A stretch of DNA of 64,000 nucleotides from Limnochordaceae bacterium (GCA_014896305.1 JADBKQ010000007.1:1-64000), one strand, 5' to 3'. Positions 28,889 to 38,059 are shown, counted from the stretch's first letter. Numbers and translations are program-made. Notes: generated by a model not told the origin, from the sequence alone.

Positions 28889-29913
28889 TGCGACCAGCTG
28901 ACAGGCGGGGGGAGCGTTCGGTCTCCCCCGTTCATTCCTGGTGGCGAACGGTCGGTCGCCTCATCCTGGGCGTTTCGGTCGTGACTGCGTCCAGCCTGGC
29001 CATGAGCCCTTGGGCCACCGCAGGTGTGGAAGTCTCGCCGGCCCGTCTCTGGGTGCAAGTACGACCCGGGGAGTGGCTGCCTCCCGTGCACGTCGTGAAC
29101 CACACGGAACGGGCGATCCAGCTCACCGCGCTTCTAGGGCCGGGCGGACATGACGAGACAGGCACTCCTTTGTATCAAGGGGAAGTGCGGACGCCGGAAG
29201 AGAGTGCCTATCCCCTGCGGGTACTGGTTCATCCGCTGCAGTTGGAACCGGGAGCGACTGCACTCGTTTCCATCCAGGTTCTAGCAGACGCGCAGCGCCT
29301 CTATTCCGGTGGTTTGTACCCCATCCTCTATCTGAAGGTGTCGCCGGCCGGTGATCTGCAGCCGGATTCGCCGTTTCGAATCGCCATTCCGGTGCTGGTC
29401 ACGTGGAAAGATGGCCCCCCTCCAGCGGACGTCACAGTGTTAGCCGCGGGCCTCGACCGGCCGGAGTCGGGGGACCCAGCAGCGCCAGTTCGGGCCTGGG
29501 TACGGGTGCAAAACCAGGGGTTGAGCTTGGGTCAAGTGCAAGCTCACTTTCGCCTCGAAGACTCAGTGGGACACGAGCTCGCCCAGGCCTTCTGTGAACC
29601 GCAAACAAGCCTGGTGTTGCCAGGGTACACCCGGCGATTGGTGTCCACGCCTTGGGCGGCCTTGCCAGCTGGGAGGGAAGCTCAACTACGAGTCACCCTC
29701 TGGGTGGACGGGCACCGCTTGCCCGTGACCGTGTGGCCCGTAGCGGAGGCGGAGCGGAGGGGGGGTGGCTCGGATGACCGCCTGCCGGGTCAGAGCTGGC
29801 CGACACCCCGACCAGAGCCAACGTGGGAGGGGCGTCTACAATACATCCCTGACCTTCCTGGTCTGCCTCCTGCTCCTGGTCGCTACCGCGATGGCTCCGG
29901 CGAGCCAGGCTGA
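28888..29913 (+). CDS. Secreted immunoglobulin-like protein, fimbrial-chaperone-like
   Basis: 341 residues. After a signal sequence (LILGVSVVTASSLAMSPWATA) the protein begins VEVSPARLWVQVRPGEWLPP, VHVVNHTERAIQLTALL. It then contains further beta strands such as GLYPILYLKVSP and FRIAIPVLVTWK. This two-domain Ig-like layout is like periplasmic pilus chaperones and DUF916-type surface proteins, but no decisive motif was seen. The ATG overlaps the stop of the upstream gene. The last 45 residues overlap the start of the next gene in another frame and are Pro-rich, so they may not be conserved. Confidence 0.65.
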   Translation: MRPADRRGERSVSPVHSWWRTVGRLILGVSVVTASSLAMSPWATAGVEVSPARLWVQVRPGEWLPPVHVVNHTERAIQLTALLGPGGHDETGTPLYQGEVRTPEESAYPLRVLVHPLQLEPGATALVSIQVLADAQRLYSGGLYPILYLKVSPAGDLQPDSPFRIAIPVLVTWKDGPPPADVTVLAAGLDRPESGDPAAPVRAWVRVQNQGLSLGQVQAHFRLEDSVGHELAQAFCEPQTSLVLPGYTRRLVSTPWAALPAGREAQLRVTLWVDGHRLPVTVWPVAEAERRGGGSDDRLPGQSWPTPRPEPTWEGRLQYIPDLPGLPPAPGRYRDGSGEPG

Positions 29914-32446
29914 ACAAGTTCGGATGGCGTGGAATGGTGGGTGGGTCGAGCCGGGCCAGACCAAGGAGATCGGAGTGTTGACCCTCGGTGTCCAGTACAC
30001 TTACCGGTTGAAGCTATGGGTATGGTGGGATAGCCAGGCCCAGGGAGCAGGCTACCGTATCCCTGCTGAGCATGTGGAGATATTCGTTACGGCCCTGGAT
30101 GCCCGGAAGGGAACGAGGTTGGACATGGGAGGGTGGCTTCCCTTGCCGGCCAGTCGCGGCGAGCCGATCGCCTTTCCGGATACCTTGACCGACGGCTCTG
30201 TTTCCATACGGTTCCGCCTGACTGCACCTTCACAGACGGAATTAGGGCTGGCATTTGTCGGCTTTCGCTTCGAATTGGCGGCGGGAATGTACGGTTGTAG
30301 CGAGGCCGTGTGGACCGATTACACGGTGATCACTGCTTCCACCCCCAACCCCGTCCGGGTGCATTATCATGCGGACAGCCTTTTTCTGGACAAGCCGGAG
30401 ACGCGACTACAGACGCGTGTGGTGGTGACGGGCGGATCGGTCACGTACGACCTCGGACGTCTGCAGCCAGAATCTGTTCCACACGAGTTTTACGTGGACT
30501 GGGACCGCTCACAAATTCAGGTGCCGGATGGCGACTACGTGATACGGGTCACCGGACCTGTCAGCTGGCATGCGGAGACTCCAATCTCTGTTCGACAGTC
30601 TGGATCGGGAATGGGACTCGCCTTCGAAGCGGAGCAGCCTGCACGCCGCCCTCCCCGGATTTCCAACGACAACGGCGAGCCGTCCCGTAACGACGGGCCA
30701 GCATCGCCGGCAGTGAGTATCTACGCCCATACCCCACGGCTGGTGGCTGGGACGGATCTGTTGGCGTGGGACGTGGAGATTACTAACCTGGGCTATGAGC
30801 CGGTCCAGCTCGATCACGTCCACGGGGCAGGACCGCTGGCAGATGCAGTCTGGCGTCCAGAGTCGTCCGGCCCGGCGAGTACCTGGCTCGCCCCTGGTGA
30901 ACCACTCCGTGGCCAACTGCTGGCTCCCATCTGGCTGGCCGCTGGCCACGAGCACCTGTCGCTGTGTGTCGAATACCGATCAGTCGCTGCGCCCGGTGGC
31001 CTTACGGCCGGCGTCCCTGGCCCGCAGGACTCCTGCCCCTCCCTGGGCCCGCCGGTTCGTTGCATGGCAGAGGTACCACCCTGGCAAGAGGAAGGTTCGT
31101 ACTCAACGGCAGCATCTGCCTGGGGAGGACCTCCGCGGATCGCCATCCAGGGGGTTTCGGGATCCGGTAGCCGTCCTACGGCTGTTACGGGCAGCTGGTC
31201 TGTCCGCTGGCAACAGCCTGGATCCGTGCCCTGGACCTCCCCGTCGAGGCGGGAGCAGGGGCAGTGGTTGGCCGGGGCATGGAGCAGTGACGGTCAACTC
31301 CGCCTGATCGAGCCGGCCGGCATCCGGTGGGCAGGTCGCTGGCAAGAGGGGGCTGCTGACGCAACCTGGGAAAACTGGCGTGCGTGGGAAGGAAGTGAGG
31401 GATGGAGTGTCCGGCTCGGGCTGAACCAGGGGGGATCATCCTGGGAGGCACAGGTGACGCATCAGGGTGGCGCACGGATGCTCCTCCGCCGCCGCGGTAC
31501 CGAGGTGTCTGGTGTGGAAGTGACGGTAGAGGCAGGGCGCTGGAGCGCGTCTGCCTTGTCGAAGGAGTATGTCTGGGAGCAGGCGTCAGGCAACCCAATG
31601 GGTTTGCGCTGGCAGGTGGGGGGCATGGGGTCATTCTCCAGGAGTCCGTCCGGATCCTGGAGTCTGGAAGCGGTACCCCTTTTTCGCAGCAGATTCATCC
31701 TTCCCTGGCGTCTGGGGGTAGATGTCCGGTTGGATCCAATGGAACCCCGGTGCCGTCTGGAGTGGGGTAACCCTGAGGCGGCTGGAACGGGCCGACCCGC
31801 GGCCGAACATGGGTGGCTGGAAGTGTCTAGCCAGCGGTCGGAACGGGTCATCGAACTGGGCTGGAACCGTGCTGGTTCGCAACTGAGTTGGCGTTGCCAG
31901 CAGGATGGACCGCAGACCACGTGGAGTCTCAGTCTGGATGTGGGTGACGCAACGCAATCCTGGCATTGCTCGCTGGCTCGGCAAGAGTCCCAGGACGCAG
32001 TTGAACCCTCTTTGAGCAGGATGGCGGCGGGTGTACCGATCCGCTCCGATCAGTGGCAATGGGAGATTGCACGAAAAGGGGCGATAGGAAGGATCCAGTT
32101 GATGGCCAACTGGCGAGAGGCTGCCTGGTTACCCCAAGGCTGGTGGCGTTCGCTTCATTGGTGGGGGGAGTGGGAGTCGGTTGCCGCCGGCACGATCGAC
32201 CTTCGGTACGAGCGGACTACCCTGACTCTTCCGGCCGCCTCGACAGGTCCGGCTGCAGCGGGTCAATGGCAGCGAATGCTGGTGAGTTGGACGAGCCCCG
32301 AACATCGCTTCCATCTGCCAGGGCTCTCCTGGAACTGGCGCTGGGGGCTGGCCTGGGCTGGTCGCTGGGGCCGGCTGACGCCGTGTGAGACGAGCTGGTA
32401 CCCATTTGTGTCGATCTATACCCCCTTGTCTTCAAAACCGCAATGA
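29774..32446 (+). CDS. Large secreted beta-rich protein, possible beta-barrel or usher-like
   Basis: 890 residues. The signal sequence TSLTFLVCLLLLVATAMAPA lies unusually far in (about residues 24-48) because the only credible start is ATG 29774, which has GGAGGGGGG about nine bases upstream. The first 450 residues look like beta-sandwich domains, including a CARDB-like stretch (LLAWDVEITNLGYEPVQL). The last 400 residues are short alternating strands rich in Trp and Tyr (WSLSLDVGDATQSWHCSL, VIELGWNRAGSQLSW), as in outer-membrane barrels. No usher signature was recognised. It overlaps its upstream neighbour by 140 bases, and its stop overlaps the open frame of the next gene. Confidence 0.65.
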   Translation: MTACRVRAGRHPDQSQRGRGVYNTSLTFLVCLLLLVATAMAPASQAEQVRMAWNGGWVEPGQTKEIGVLTLGVQYTYRLKLWVWWDSQAQGAGYRIPAEHVEIFVTALDARKGTRLDMGGWLPLPASRGEPIAFPDTLTDGSVSIRFRLTAPSQTELGLAFVGFRFELAAGMYGCSEAVWTDYTVITASTPNPVRVHYHADSLFLDKPETRLQTRVVVTGGSVTYDLGRLQPESVPHEFYVDWDRSQIQVPDGDYVIRVTGPVSWHAETPISVRQSGSGMGLAFEAEQPARRPPRISNDNGEPSRNDGPASPAVSIYAHTPRLVAGTDLLAWDVEITNLGYEPVQLDHVHGAGPLADAVWRPESSGPASTWLAPGEPLRGQLLAPIWLAAGHEHLSLCVEYRSVAAPGGLTAGVPGPQDSCPSLGPPVRCMAEVPPWQEEGSYSTAASAWGGPPRIAIQGVSGSGSRPTAVTGSWSVRWQQPGSVPWTSPSRREQGQWLAGAWSSDGQLRLIEPAGIRWAGRWQEGAADATWENWRAWEGSEGWSVRLGLNQGGSSWEAQVTHQGGARMLLRRRGTEVSGVEVTVEAGRWSASALSKEYVWEQASGNPMGLRWQVGGMGSFSRSPSGSWSLEAVPLFRSRFILPWRLGVDVRLDPMEPRCRLEWGNPEAAGTGRPAAEHGWLEVSSQRSERVIELGWNRAGSQLSWRCQQDGPQTTWSLSLDVGDATQSWHCSLARQESQDAVEPSLSRMAAGVPIRSDQWQWEIARKGAIGRIQLMANWREAAWLPQGWWRSLHWWGEWESVAAGTIDLRYERTTLTLPAASTGPAAAGQWQRMLVSWTSPEHRFHLPGLSWNWRWGLAWAGRWGRLTPCETSWYPFVSIYTPLSSKPQ

Positions 32447-32556
32447 AACCTAGGAGTATCTCGATTTGTCTGGGGAGGGAGCAAACCATGGGAATCGAAC
32501 TACTAGCCCTCGTATGTAGCTGGAATTACCTTCGTAGAGGAGGCAGAGAGGGCTGC

Positions 32557-33591
32557 GTGGTCCCACCCGGACCCCGGGGTCTGGCTCGAAGGGCAGGATG
32601 GTTTCTCACGGCTGGCCTCGTGATGGTTGCCTTGGCGGGCTGCGGGGTGCGGCGCCTGCCCAGCCCGGGCGCGGCAGGGCAGGTGCAAGTGCAGGTGGTC
32701 GCCCAGGCCATGGTACAACCCGGGTCAGGGGAGACAGTGGTGGCAGTGCTTCAAAAAGATGGTTTGGAACTGCGGACGACATTAGCGCCTGACCCAGGGG
32801 GCACGGGGTGGGCTGGTTCCTTTGCTAGCGTACCCATTGGGCGCTGGCGGCTCACTGTCACGTTGGCGGACGGAGCCGGAGCTGCCCGGTATGTGGGTAG
32901 CACAGACGTCGAGGTGGACGCCAATCAGACCAGCATGGCACAGGTGCGCCTGCAGCCGGCGCCGACCCAAATCCGCATCCAAGTGGACCTGGCGGGTTTC
33001 CCAGCGAGGGAGCGGGTGCGCATGATCGCGGTTCGAACCTACCCCAGCGTGGGAACGTCCACCAAGATTCTCCCGAGCGAGTCGGGTCGGTACGAGGTGA
33101 CGTTATCCGTTCCGCCCCGGACCTACGACATGAGCCTGGAGCTGTATGAGGGAGAGAACTTGAGCGACCCGCTGCTGTACGCGACGCCGTGGCGGCAAGT
33201 GAAGGCGGAATCGGGGACGTCGATGACCCTGGTGTGGACTCTGGATGGCGGAGGGGTGCACGTGGGTGGGCAGGTTGACGACAGCCCCCCTGCCCCTGTC
33301 CGGCTGACAGCCCAGATGATTCCTGCTGGGGTTGAGTTGGCCTGGCAGATTCCAGAGAACGCAGCTGCCGATGCCCGGGAATACATCATCTATCGACGAC
33401 GTGACCGATTCGGCCCGTATGACGAGGTTGGGCGGGCCGAGGGGAGTAGCCGTACCTTCATTTACCGGCCTTCCTCGTCGGATCGTGGGCGTACACTCTG
33501 GTTTGCGGTGAGCGCATGGGACGGTTTCAACGAGAGCGTGAGGAGTCCCGAAGTAGAGGTGTTGGTTGCAAATGAGACAAAGGCGAATTGA
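32557..33591 (+). CDS. Lipoprotein with fibronectin III-like domain
   Basis: 344 residues. The GTG start gives a classic lipoprotein signal, RAGWFLTAGLVMVALAGC, with the lipobox cysteine following LAG. Beta-rich domains follow, and the C-terminal part (VRLTAQMIPAGVELAWQIPE through YIIYRRRDRFGPYDEVGRAE and LWFAVSAWDGFNES) is a fibronectin type III-like domain. GTG 32557 follows AGAGGG; ATG 32488 with GGGAGGG upstream is a strong alternative but would bury the signal sequence. It is the last gene of the secreted cassette. Its role is unknown; a tip or anchoring subunit is a guess. Confidence 0.68.
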   Translation: MVPPGPRGLARRAGWFLTAGLVMVALAGCGVRRLPSPGAAGQVQVQVVAQAMVQPGSGETVVAVLQKDGLELRTTLAPDPGGTGWAGSFASVPIGRWRLTVTLADGAGAARYVGSTDVEVDANQTSMAQVRLQPAPTQIRIQVDLAGFPARERVRMIAVRTYPSVGTSTKILPSESGRYEVTLSVPPRTYDMSLELYEGENLSDPLLYATPWRQVKAESGTSMTLVWTLDGGGVHVGGQVDDSPPAPVRLTAQMIPAGVELAWQIPENAAADAREYIIYRRRDRFGPYDEVGRAEGSSRTFIYRPSSSDRGRTLWFAVSAWDGFNESVRSPEVEVLVANETKAN

Positions 33592-33739
33592 GCTTGGATG
33601 AGGTCAGAAACATTCAGAAAGGAGATTCGGCTTGACTGGATGCCCAATATCGCTGAGAATACTATCAAGGAGCGGTTCGAGAGCGGAGCGGAACCGCGTT
33701 CCCCGGCACGACCACGGCAACCAAAGAGGGGTCGTCACG

Positions 33740-33940
33740 ATGGGTCTAGGGGGACAAGCACGGACGGTGATAGCACCAGCGGAGCGAAAAGCGAAACTTG
33801 AGGAATTGGCCAAGTCCATCGAGGAACTCCGACAACAGTTGTACCGAGTCGAGGCCGAACGCGATCTGGACAAGCTTAAGCAGGTCGAAGCCGGGTTGGA
33901 CCGGTTGATTGCCGAATACATGTGGCTTCAACGGGGCTAA
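33740..33940 (+). CDS. Spo0E-like sporulation phosphatase family protein
   Basis: 66 residues, mostly two helices: ELAKSIEELRQQLYRVEAE and LKQVEAGLDRLIAEYMWL. This matches the helical-hairpin pattern of Spo0E aspartyl-phosphate phosphatases, which remove phosphate from Spo0A. The family signature is usually SQxLD; here the Ser position is not serine (VEAGLD), so activity is uncertain. ATG 33740 follows AGAGGGG by about nine bases. The family is restricted to endospore formers and relatives. Confidence 0.6.
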   Translation: MGLGGQARTVIAPAERKAKLEELAKSIEELRQQLYRVEAERDLDKLKQVEAGLDRLIAEYMWLQRG

Positions 33941-34053
33941 GGGGAAGGCGATGGCTCAACGGGACCGCTCCTTCTTGACGCTTGGCTACTACGTTGAGCT
34001 TGCAACGTTTTAATCCCTGATCCAAGCAACGTTTACAACCGTCGGAGGAAAGC

Positions 34054-34407
34054 ATGAGGTTACGTGGAGCGATTCGGGTAGAGTTCGATCTGAGCGAGCT
34101 TCTTCAGGAAGCAGCACAGCCGTCCAACGGGGTGGCTCCTGAGCCGACAGAGGGTAGCCTGATTCCTTTGTCTCCTGTTTGGTTCGATGACGGGGCGGAG
34201 GGTCAGGCAGTCACCCTGCGAGAAGAGGTTTGGCCCGCAATCCTGCAACAGCTGGCTCGCCGAGTCGATCTAGGCCTCTTATCCTCGCTGATGTTGTATC
34301 GTTCGGGTTCCACAGTGCATGCAGTGGGGTTGCTCGGAGAGCCACGGGCTGAACCATCCCTTCCGCCGCGGGCGGCTGAACCAGTCAGCCGCTGTCACTG
34401 CCGCTAG
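34054..34407 (+). CDS. Hypothetical protein
   Basis: 117 residues, not recognised. It starts MRLRGAIRVEFDLSELLQEA, has a central region with LREEVWPAILQQLARRVDLG and ends in a Pro/Ala-rich tail with two cysteines (CHC). GGAGGAAAGC directly precedes the ATG, so translation is likely. GCAACGTTT occurs twice in the 55 bases upstream. It lies between the Spo0E-like gene and a hairpin that precedes a glycosyltransferase. Confidence 0.55.
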   Translation: MRLRGAIRVEFDLSELLQEAAQPSNGVAPEPTEGSLIPLSPVWFDDGAEGQAVTLREEVWPAILQQLARRVDLGLLSSLMLYRSGSTVHAVGLLGEPRAEPSLPPRAAEPVSRCHCR

Positions 34408-34488
34408 GGTGGACGGTACGGCAGGGGTGCTTCCTGTAGGAGAGATCACAAGCGGCTCCTTCTAGATGGAAGAGTGAGTGGAAGGGTC

Positions 34489-34523
34489 GGAAGCCCCCCG
34501 GACACGCGGGGGGCTTCCCTTTT
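34489..34523 (+). terminator. Strong hairpin, probable terminator
   Basis: GGAAGCCCCCCG (34489-34500) pairs perfectly with CGGGGGGCTTCC (34507-34518), followed by CTTTT. It separates the hypothetical gene at 34054 from the glycosyltransferase operon. Confidence 0.7.
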
Positions 34524-34623
34524 GGCTGCCCGATCGATTACCATGGTGGGTAGTCTTTGTCTGCAGAATGCCCCCCAGGAAGCGATGGCGAGGGGCGCAG
34601 CCACGGGTCAGGGAGGTGGGTTC

Positions 34624-35373
34624 ATGGACGATGCCCTAGTAATAATTCCTGTTTACAATGAGGCGGCCTCGGTCCAACGCGTGCTGGCCCGAGCACGGGA
34701 GTGCTTTGCGGGGCCGATTCTGGCGGTGGACGACGGGTCGACCGATGGCACGGGCCGGTTGCTTTCTCAGGTACCGGATATCGTAGTATTGCGCCATACA
34801 ACCAACCGTGGTTACGGCGCTTCGTTGAGGGACGGGTTTGCCTATGCGCAGTCGCAAGGGTACCGTTACGTCATTACGTTGGACGCGGACGAGCAGCACG
34901 AACCCTGCCGAATCGGAGACTTCCTGTCCGTTCTGGCCCAGGGCGAAGTCGATATCGTCTCTGGCAGCCGTTATCTGACTCCGCCTCCCCCGGGAAGTGC
35001 TGTGCCGCCCGAGCGCCTGCGCTTGAACCGATTGATCACCAGCCTTCTCAATGAGCTGACCGGCTGGCAGCTGACCGACGCCTTCTGCGGGTTTAAGGGT
35101 TACCGGGTGGAGAGCTTACGCCGGCTGACCTTGACGGAGCCGGGCTATGCACTCCCCCTGCAACTGTGGATTCAAGCATGGAAGGCTGGCCTACGGATCA
35201 CGGAAGTGCCGGTGGACTTGATCTACAAGCCCAATTTCGAGCGCCGGTTCGGTGGTGGCCTGGACGATCCGGCGGCTCGCCTGCGGTACTATCTTCAAGT
35301 GATCGGGCGGGAGCTCCAAGATGAGCCCATGGCGGCGGCACAGCAGGCGCACGAAAGGGAAGTGAGCGCATGA
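34624..35373 (+). CDS. Family 2 glycosyltransferase (dolichol-phosphate mannose synthase-like)
   Basis: 249 residues with the GT-A fold: ALVIIPVYNEAASVQRVLAR, ILAVDDGSTDGTGRLL, HTTNRGYGASLRDGFAYA and VITLDADEQHEP (DAD metal-binding motif). This pattern fits polyprenyl-phosphate mannose/glucose synthases, which load a sugar onto a lipid carrier. No transmembrane tail is present. ATG 34624 follows GGGAGGTGGG; the longer open frame includes the upstream terminator and is rejected. Its stop overlaps the bshB1 start (ATGA), so they are co-transcribed, although a bacillithiol role for this protein is not implied. Confidence 0.88.
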   Translation: MDDALVIIPVYNEAASVQRVLARARECFAGPILAVDDGSTDGTGRLLSQVPDIVVLRHTTNRGYGASLRDGFAYAQSQGYRYVITLDADEQHEPCRIGDFLSVLAQGEVDIVSGSRYLTPPPPGSAVPPERLRLNRLITSLLNELTGWQLTDAFCGFKGYRVESLRRLTLTEPGYALPLQLWIQAWKAGLRITEVPVDLIYKPNFERRFGGGLDDPAARLRYYLQVIGRELQDEPMAAAQQAHEREVSA

Positions 35374-36053
35374 TCGATATCCTGGCCATCGGTGCCCATC
35401 CCGACGATGTAGAAATCGGCATGGCGGGTACAATCTTGCGGGCACAGGCCGAGGGGTTGCGGGTGGGCGTGGTCGACTTGACCGACGGCGAACCCACCCC
35501 GTACGGTTCGGTGGAGACGCGCTTGCGGGAGGCCGAGGCGGCCGCTGCTGACCTGGGCGTGGTGTTTCGGGAAACGTTACCATTTCCCAATCGCTTTCTT
35601 CAGGACACGGTGGAAGCCCGGAAAAGGCTGGCCGAGATCATCCGCCGGGAGCGGCCGCGCTGGCTGTTCGTTCATTACTGGGAAGATGCCCACCCCGACC
35701 ACCTGGCCGCGCAGCAAATCTCGGAAGCAGCCCGCTTCTATGCAAAGTTGACCAAGACCGAGATGACTGGAGAACCCTGGTGGCCAGAAAGGGTTTTTCA
35801 CTTTTTCAGCGTCCACATCCGCAAGCACCCCGACCCGGCGTTCATCGTGGATATCTCGCCGTATCTGGAACAGAAGCTGGCGATTTTGCGCCGCTACGAA
35901 AGTCAGTTTATCGTAAGACGCCCCCAGAATCCATTTTTCGACCGGGTCCGAACACGGGCTGCCTATTGGGGCGAGCTGATCGGTGCGGCGGCCGGGGAGC
36001 CGTTCGCCACCCGCGAGAAAATCGGGGTGAGCCAGCTACGAGCGTTGATGTGA
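35370..36053 (+). CDS. bshB1: Bacillithiol biosynthesis deacetylase BshB1
   Basis: PIG-L family zinc deacetylase of 227 residues. It removes acetyl from GlcNAc-malate, the second step of bacillithiol synthesis. IGAHPDDVEIGMAGTI supplies the zinc ligands HPDD, HYWEDAHPDHLAA supplies the third His, and LTDGEPTPYGSVETRLREA matches the BshB1 subgroup. The start overlaps the glycosyltransferase stop and the stop overlaps bshC. bshA is not in the window. Confidence 0.92.
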   Translation: MIDILAIGAHPDDVEIGMAGTILRAQAEGLRVGVVDLTDGEPTPYGSVETRLREAEAAAADLGVVFRETLPFPNRFLQDTVEARKRLAEIIRRERPRWLFVHYWEDAHPDHLAAQQISEAARFYAKLTKTEMTGEPWWPERVFHFFSVHIRKHPDPAFIVDISPYLEQKLAILRRYESQFIVRRPQNPFFDRVRTRAAYWGELIGAAAGEPFATREKIGVSQLRALM

Positions 36054-38059
36054 TGGAGATGGGGAGTGGAGTGAGCGTGGAAAGGTGGGGGAAGGTCTAC
36101 CGGGTTCCCCGGCAGGACGGGGAGCTCCTTTGCGACCCGGCCTGGCCGGAGTGGCCACGGGTAGTGGCCGCCGGGGCACGAGAACGGGGTGGGGAAGCAG
36201 GGAGTTTAGGACCCGCCGGCTGGCCGCTGCCTCTGTTTCGCCAGCAGTGTCGCCAGACGGTGCGACGTCTAGCCGCCTGGTACACGCGGCAGTTGGACGG
36301 GGCGGGGGGTGTTTCCCGCTGGGCGATTGACCAGAGCAACGGAGTACGCGGTCGCCCACGGCGGTACGAGGTGGACCGCGACCCCCAGGCAACCTTTCTA
36401 GTGACTGGCCATCAGCCCCTCTTCGCCCACCCCGGAATCTGGGCGAAAAACGTGCTGGTCGCTTTGGCCGCCCAGCGTTGGCCTGCCTGGACAGGGCGAC
36501 CCGCGTACGCGTTGAACCTTGTAGTGGACTCCGACGTAGCGGACGATCCTGCTCCTCTGGTTCCCAGCTGCCAGGGGTTGGCCACGGTAGGGGAGGCGAG
36601 CAGGAGCGGGGGCGATCGCGGCGAGGTGAGCAGAAGCGGGGTCGCCCAGTACGACGCGGGCGAGGTTCCCTCCAGCCAGCTGAGTCATGCGAAGGTGGCC
36701 TGGAGAGGTCTCAAGGCTGGGGTATGGGAGGAACTGCCGATCCCGACCTGGGATAGTCTGGACGGTTGGCTCGACCAGCTCACGCACTCCTTCCAGGGTC
36801 TCGAAACGGAGCGCATACTGGCCCAATGGCAAGCCCACCTGCCTCTGCTGGCGGCCGCCTGGCAACAGGACGGAGCGCTACCGGTCTGGACCACCCGTGC
36901 CCGAAGACTGTGGGAAAAGCTGGCGAGCCCTTCGTTCTCACACTACGATGAGCTACCCGTCTCCTGGCTCTCTCGAACCCGCTGGTTTTTCTGGTACATG
37001 CTGGATCTGGCCGGACGAGCTGCTCACTTCCAGCAGATTTACAACGCCGCCCTGGCTTCCTACCGGCAAGTGCACCGGCTGCGAACTCGGGCCCTGCCGT
37101 TTCCCGACTTGCAGCAGGCGGAGGGATGGGTTGAGCTGCCGTTTTGGGTAAAGCCCCCGCAGGCAGAAGCCGGGTCCGGTCGCCGCCGGACCCTGTGGGT
37201 GAGCGAAGGGGGCAAAGATGGGGAGCTTCAACTTGCGGCCGGAAATGAGGAAGGACCGGATCTGGCCTTTGGGGTCGTGCGTATTCCCCGGCCCTCGTCG
37301 TCCCTGTCTTGGGCCGCCTGGCGCGCCCTGGCCTGGCAACGGTGGCGGGCCAGTGGCTGGCAGGTACGGCCCAAGGCGCTGACCCTCACTCTCTTTGCCC
37401 GGCGCTATCTGGCGGATCTTTTCGTCCATGGGGTGGGTGGGGGACAGTATGACCAGGTGACCGAGCAGGTCGCCGTCGAGCTGGACCGTACGCCCCTCGC
37501 CCCTATGGCAGTGGTTTCGTTCACCAGCCACCTGCCCATTGAGCACCAGACGGGTGTGGAGGAGCAATATCGGCGGCTGCAGTGGCTGCGGAGGGACCTT
37601 CGCTACAACCCTCAGCGCCATCTGGAGCGTCTGCACGACGGCAACCTGCGGGAGATCGCCGAGCGTTGGGCGCAGGAAAAGGAGAGACTGATCACGGCCC
37701 TGGCGGCGGCCCCTACCCGCCGTGCCCGCCGCCGGGTTCACCGGCAGCTGACCGAGCTGACACGCCGATTGGCTCGTCTTTTCGAGGCAGACCGCGAGAG
37801 CTGCGACCAGCAGCTGGCGGCGCTCGCAGTGGAGCTGCGGCGAAAGGAGATCGCCACGGAGCGGGAGTATCCCTTCTTTTTGTACGACCCGGCGCAGCTG
37901 TATGCCCGTATCGTTCGGCAAGCGGATACTCCAGCCGCGTGCCCTGCTCATACCCGTCGCACGACCGGGTCACCCACGGAGGGCGAAGGAGAGAAAAACG
38001 ATGGCGAAGCAGATCGATCCAAGCGATGTACATGCACCTGTGGCGGCCAACCCCGCTAG
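36053..38059 (+). CDS. bshC: Putative cysteine ligase BshC (bacillithiol)
   Basis: BshC adds cysteine to glucosamine-malate in the last step of bacillithiol synthesis. Recognisable blocks are VTGHQPLFAHPGIWAKNVLV, SFSHYDELPVSWLSRTRWFF, LTLFARRYLADLFVHGVGGG, YDQVTEQVAVEL and FFLYDPAQLYARIV. At 668 residues it is longer than the usual 540 or so: it has a Ser/Gly/Arg-rich insertion (about residues 175-205) and a charged C-terminal extension that overlaps the next gene by 59 bases. The ATG overlaps the bshB1 stop; later starts (ATG 36059, GTG 36071) are possible. Confidence 0.9.
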   Translation: MEMGSGVSVERWGKVYRVPRQDGELLCDPAWPEWPRVVAAGARERGGEAGSLGPAGWPLPLFRQQCRQTVRRLAAWYTRQLDGAGGVSRWAIDQSNGVRGRPRRYEVDRDPQATFLVTGHQPLFAHPGIWAKNVLVALAAQRWPAWTGRPAYALNLVVDSDVADDPAPLVPSCQGLATVGEASRSGGDRGEVSRSGVAQYDAGEVPSSQLSHAKVAWRGLKAGVWEELPIPTWDSLDGWLDQLTHSFQGLETERILAQWQAHLPLLAAAWQQDGALPVWTTRARRLWEKLASPSFSHYDELPVSWLSRTRWFFWYMLDLAGRAAHFQQIYNAALASYRQVHRLRTRALPFPDLQQAEGWVELPFWVKPPQAEAGSGRRRTLWVSEGGKDGELQLAAGNEEGPDLAFGVVRIPRPSSSLSWAAWRALAWQRWRASGWQVRPKALTLTLFARRYLADLFVHGVGGGQYDQVTEQVAVELDRTPLAPMAVVSFTSHLPIEHQTGVEEQYRRLQWLRRDLRYNPQRHLERLHDGNLREIAERWAQEKERLITALAAAPTRRARRRVHRQLTELTRRLARLFEADRESCDQQLAALAVELRRKEIATEREYPFFLYDPAQLYARIVRQADTPAACPAHTRRTTGSPTEGEGEKNDGEADRSKRCTCTCGGQPR

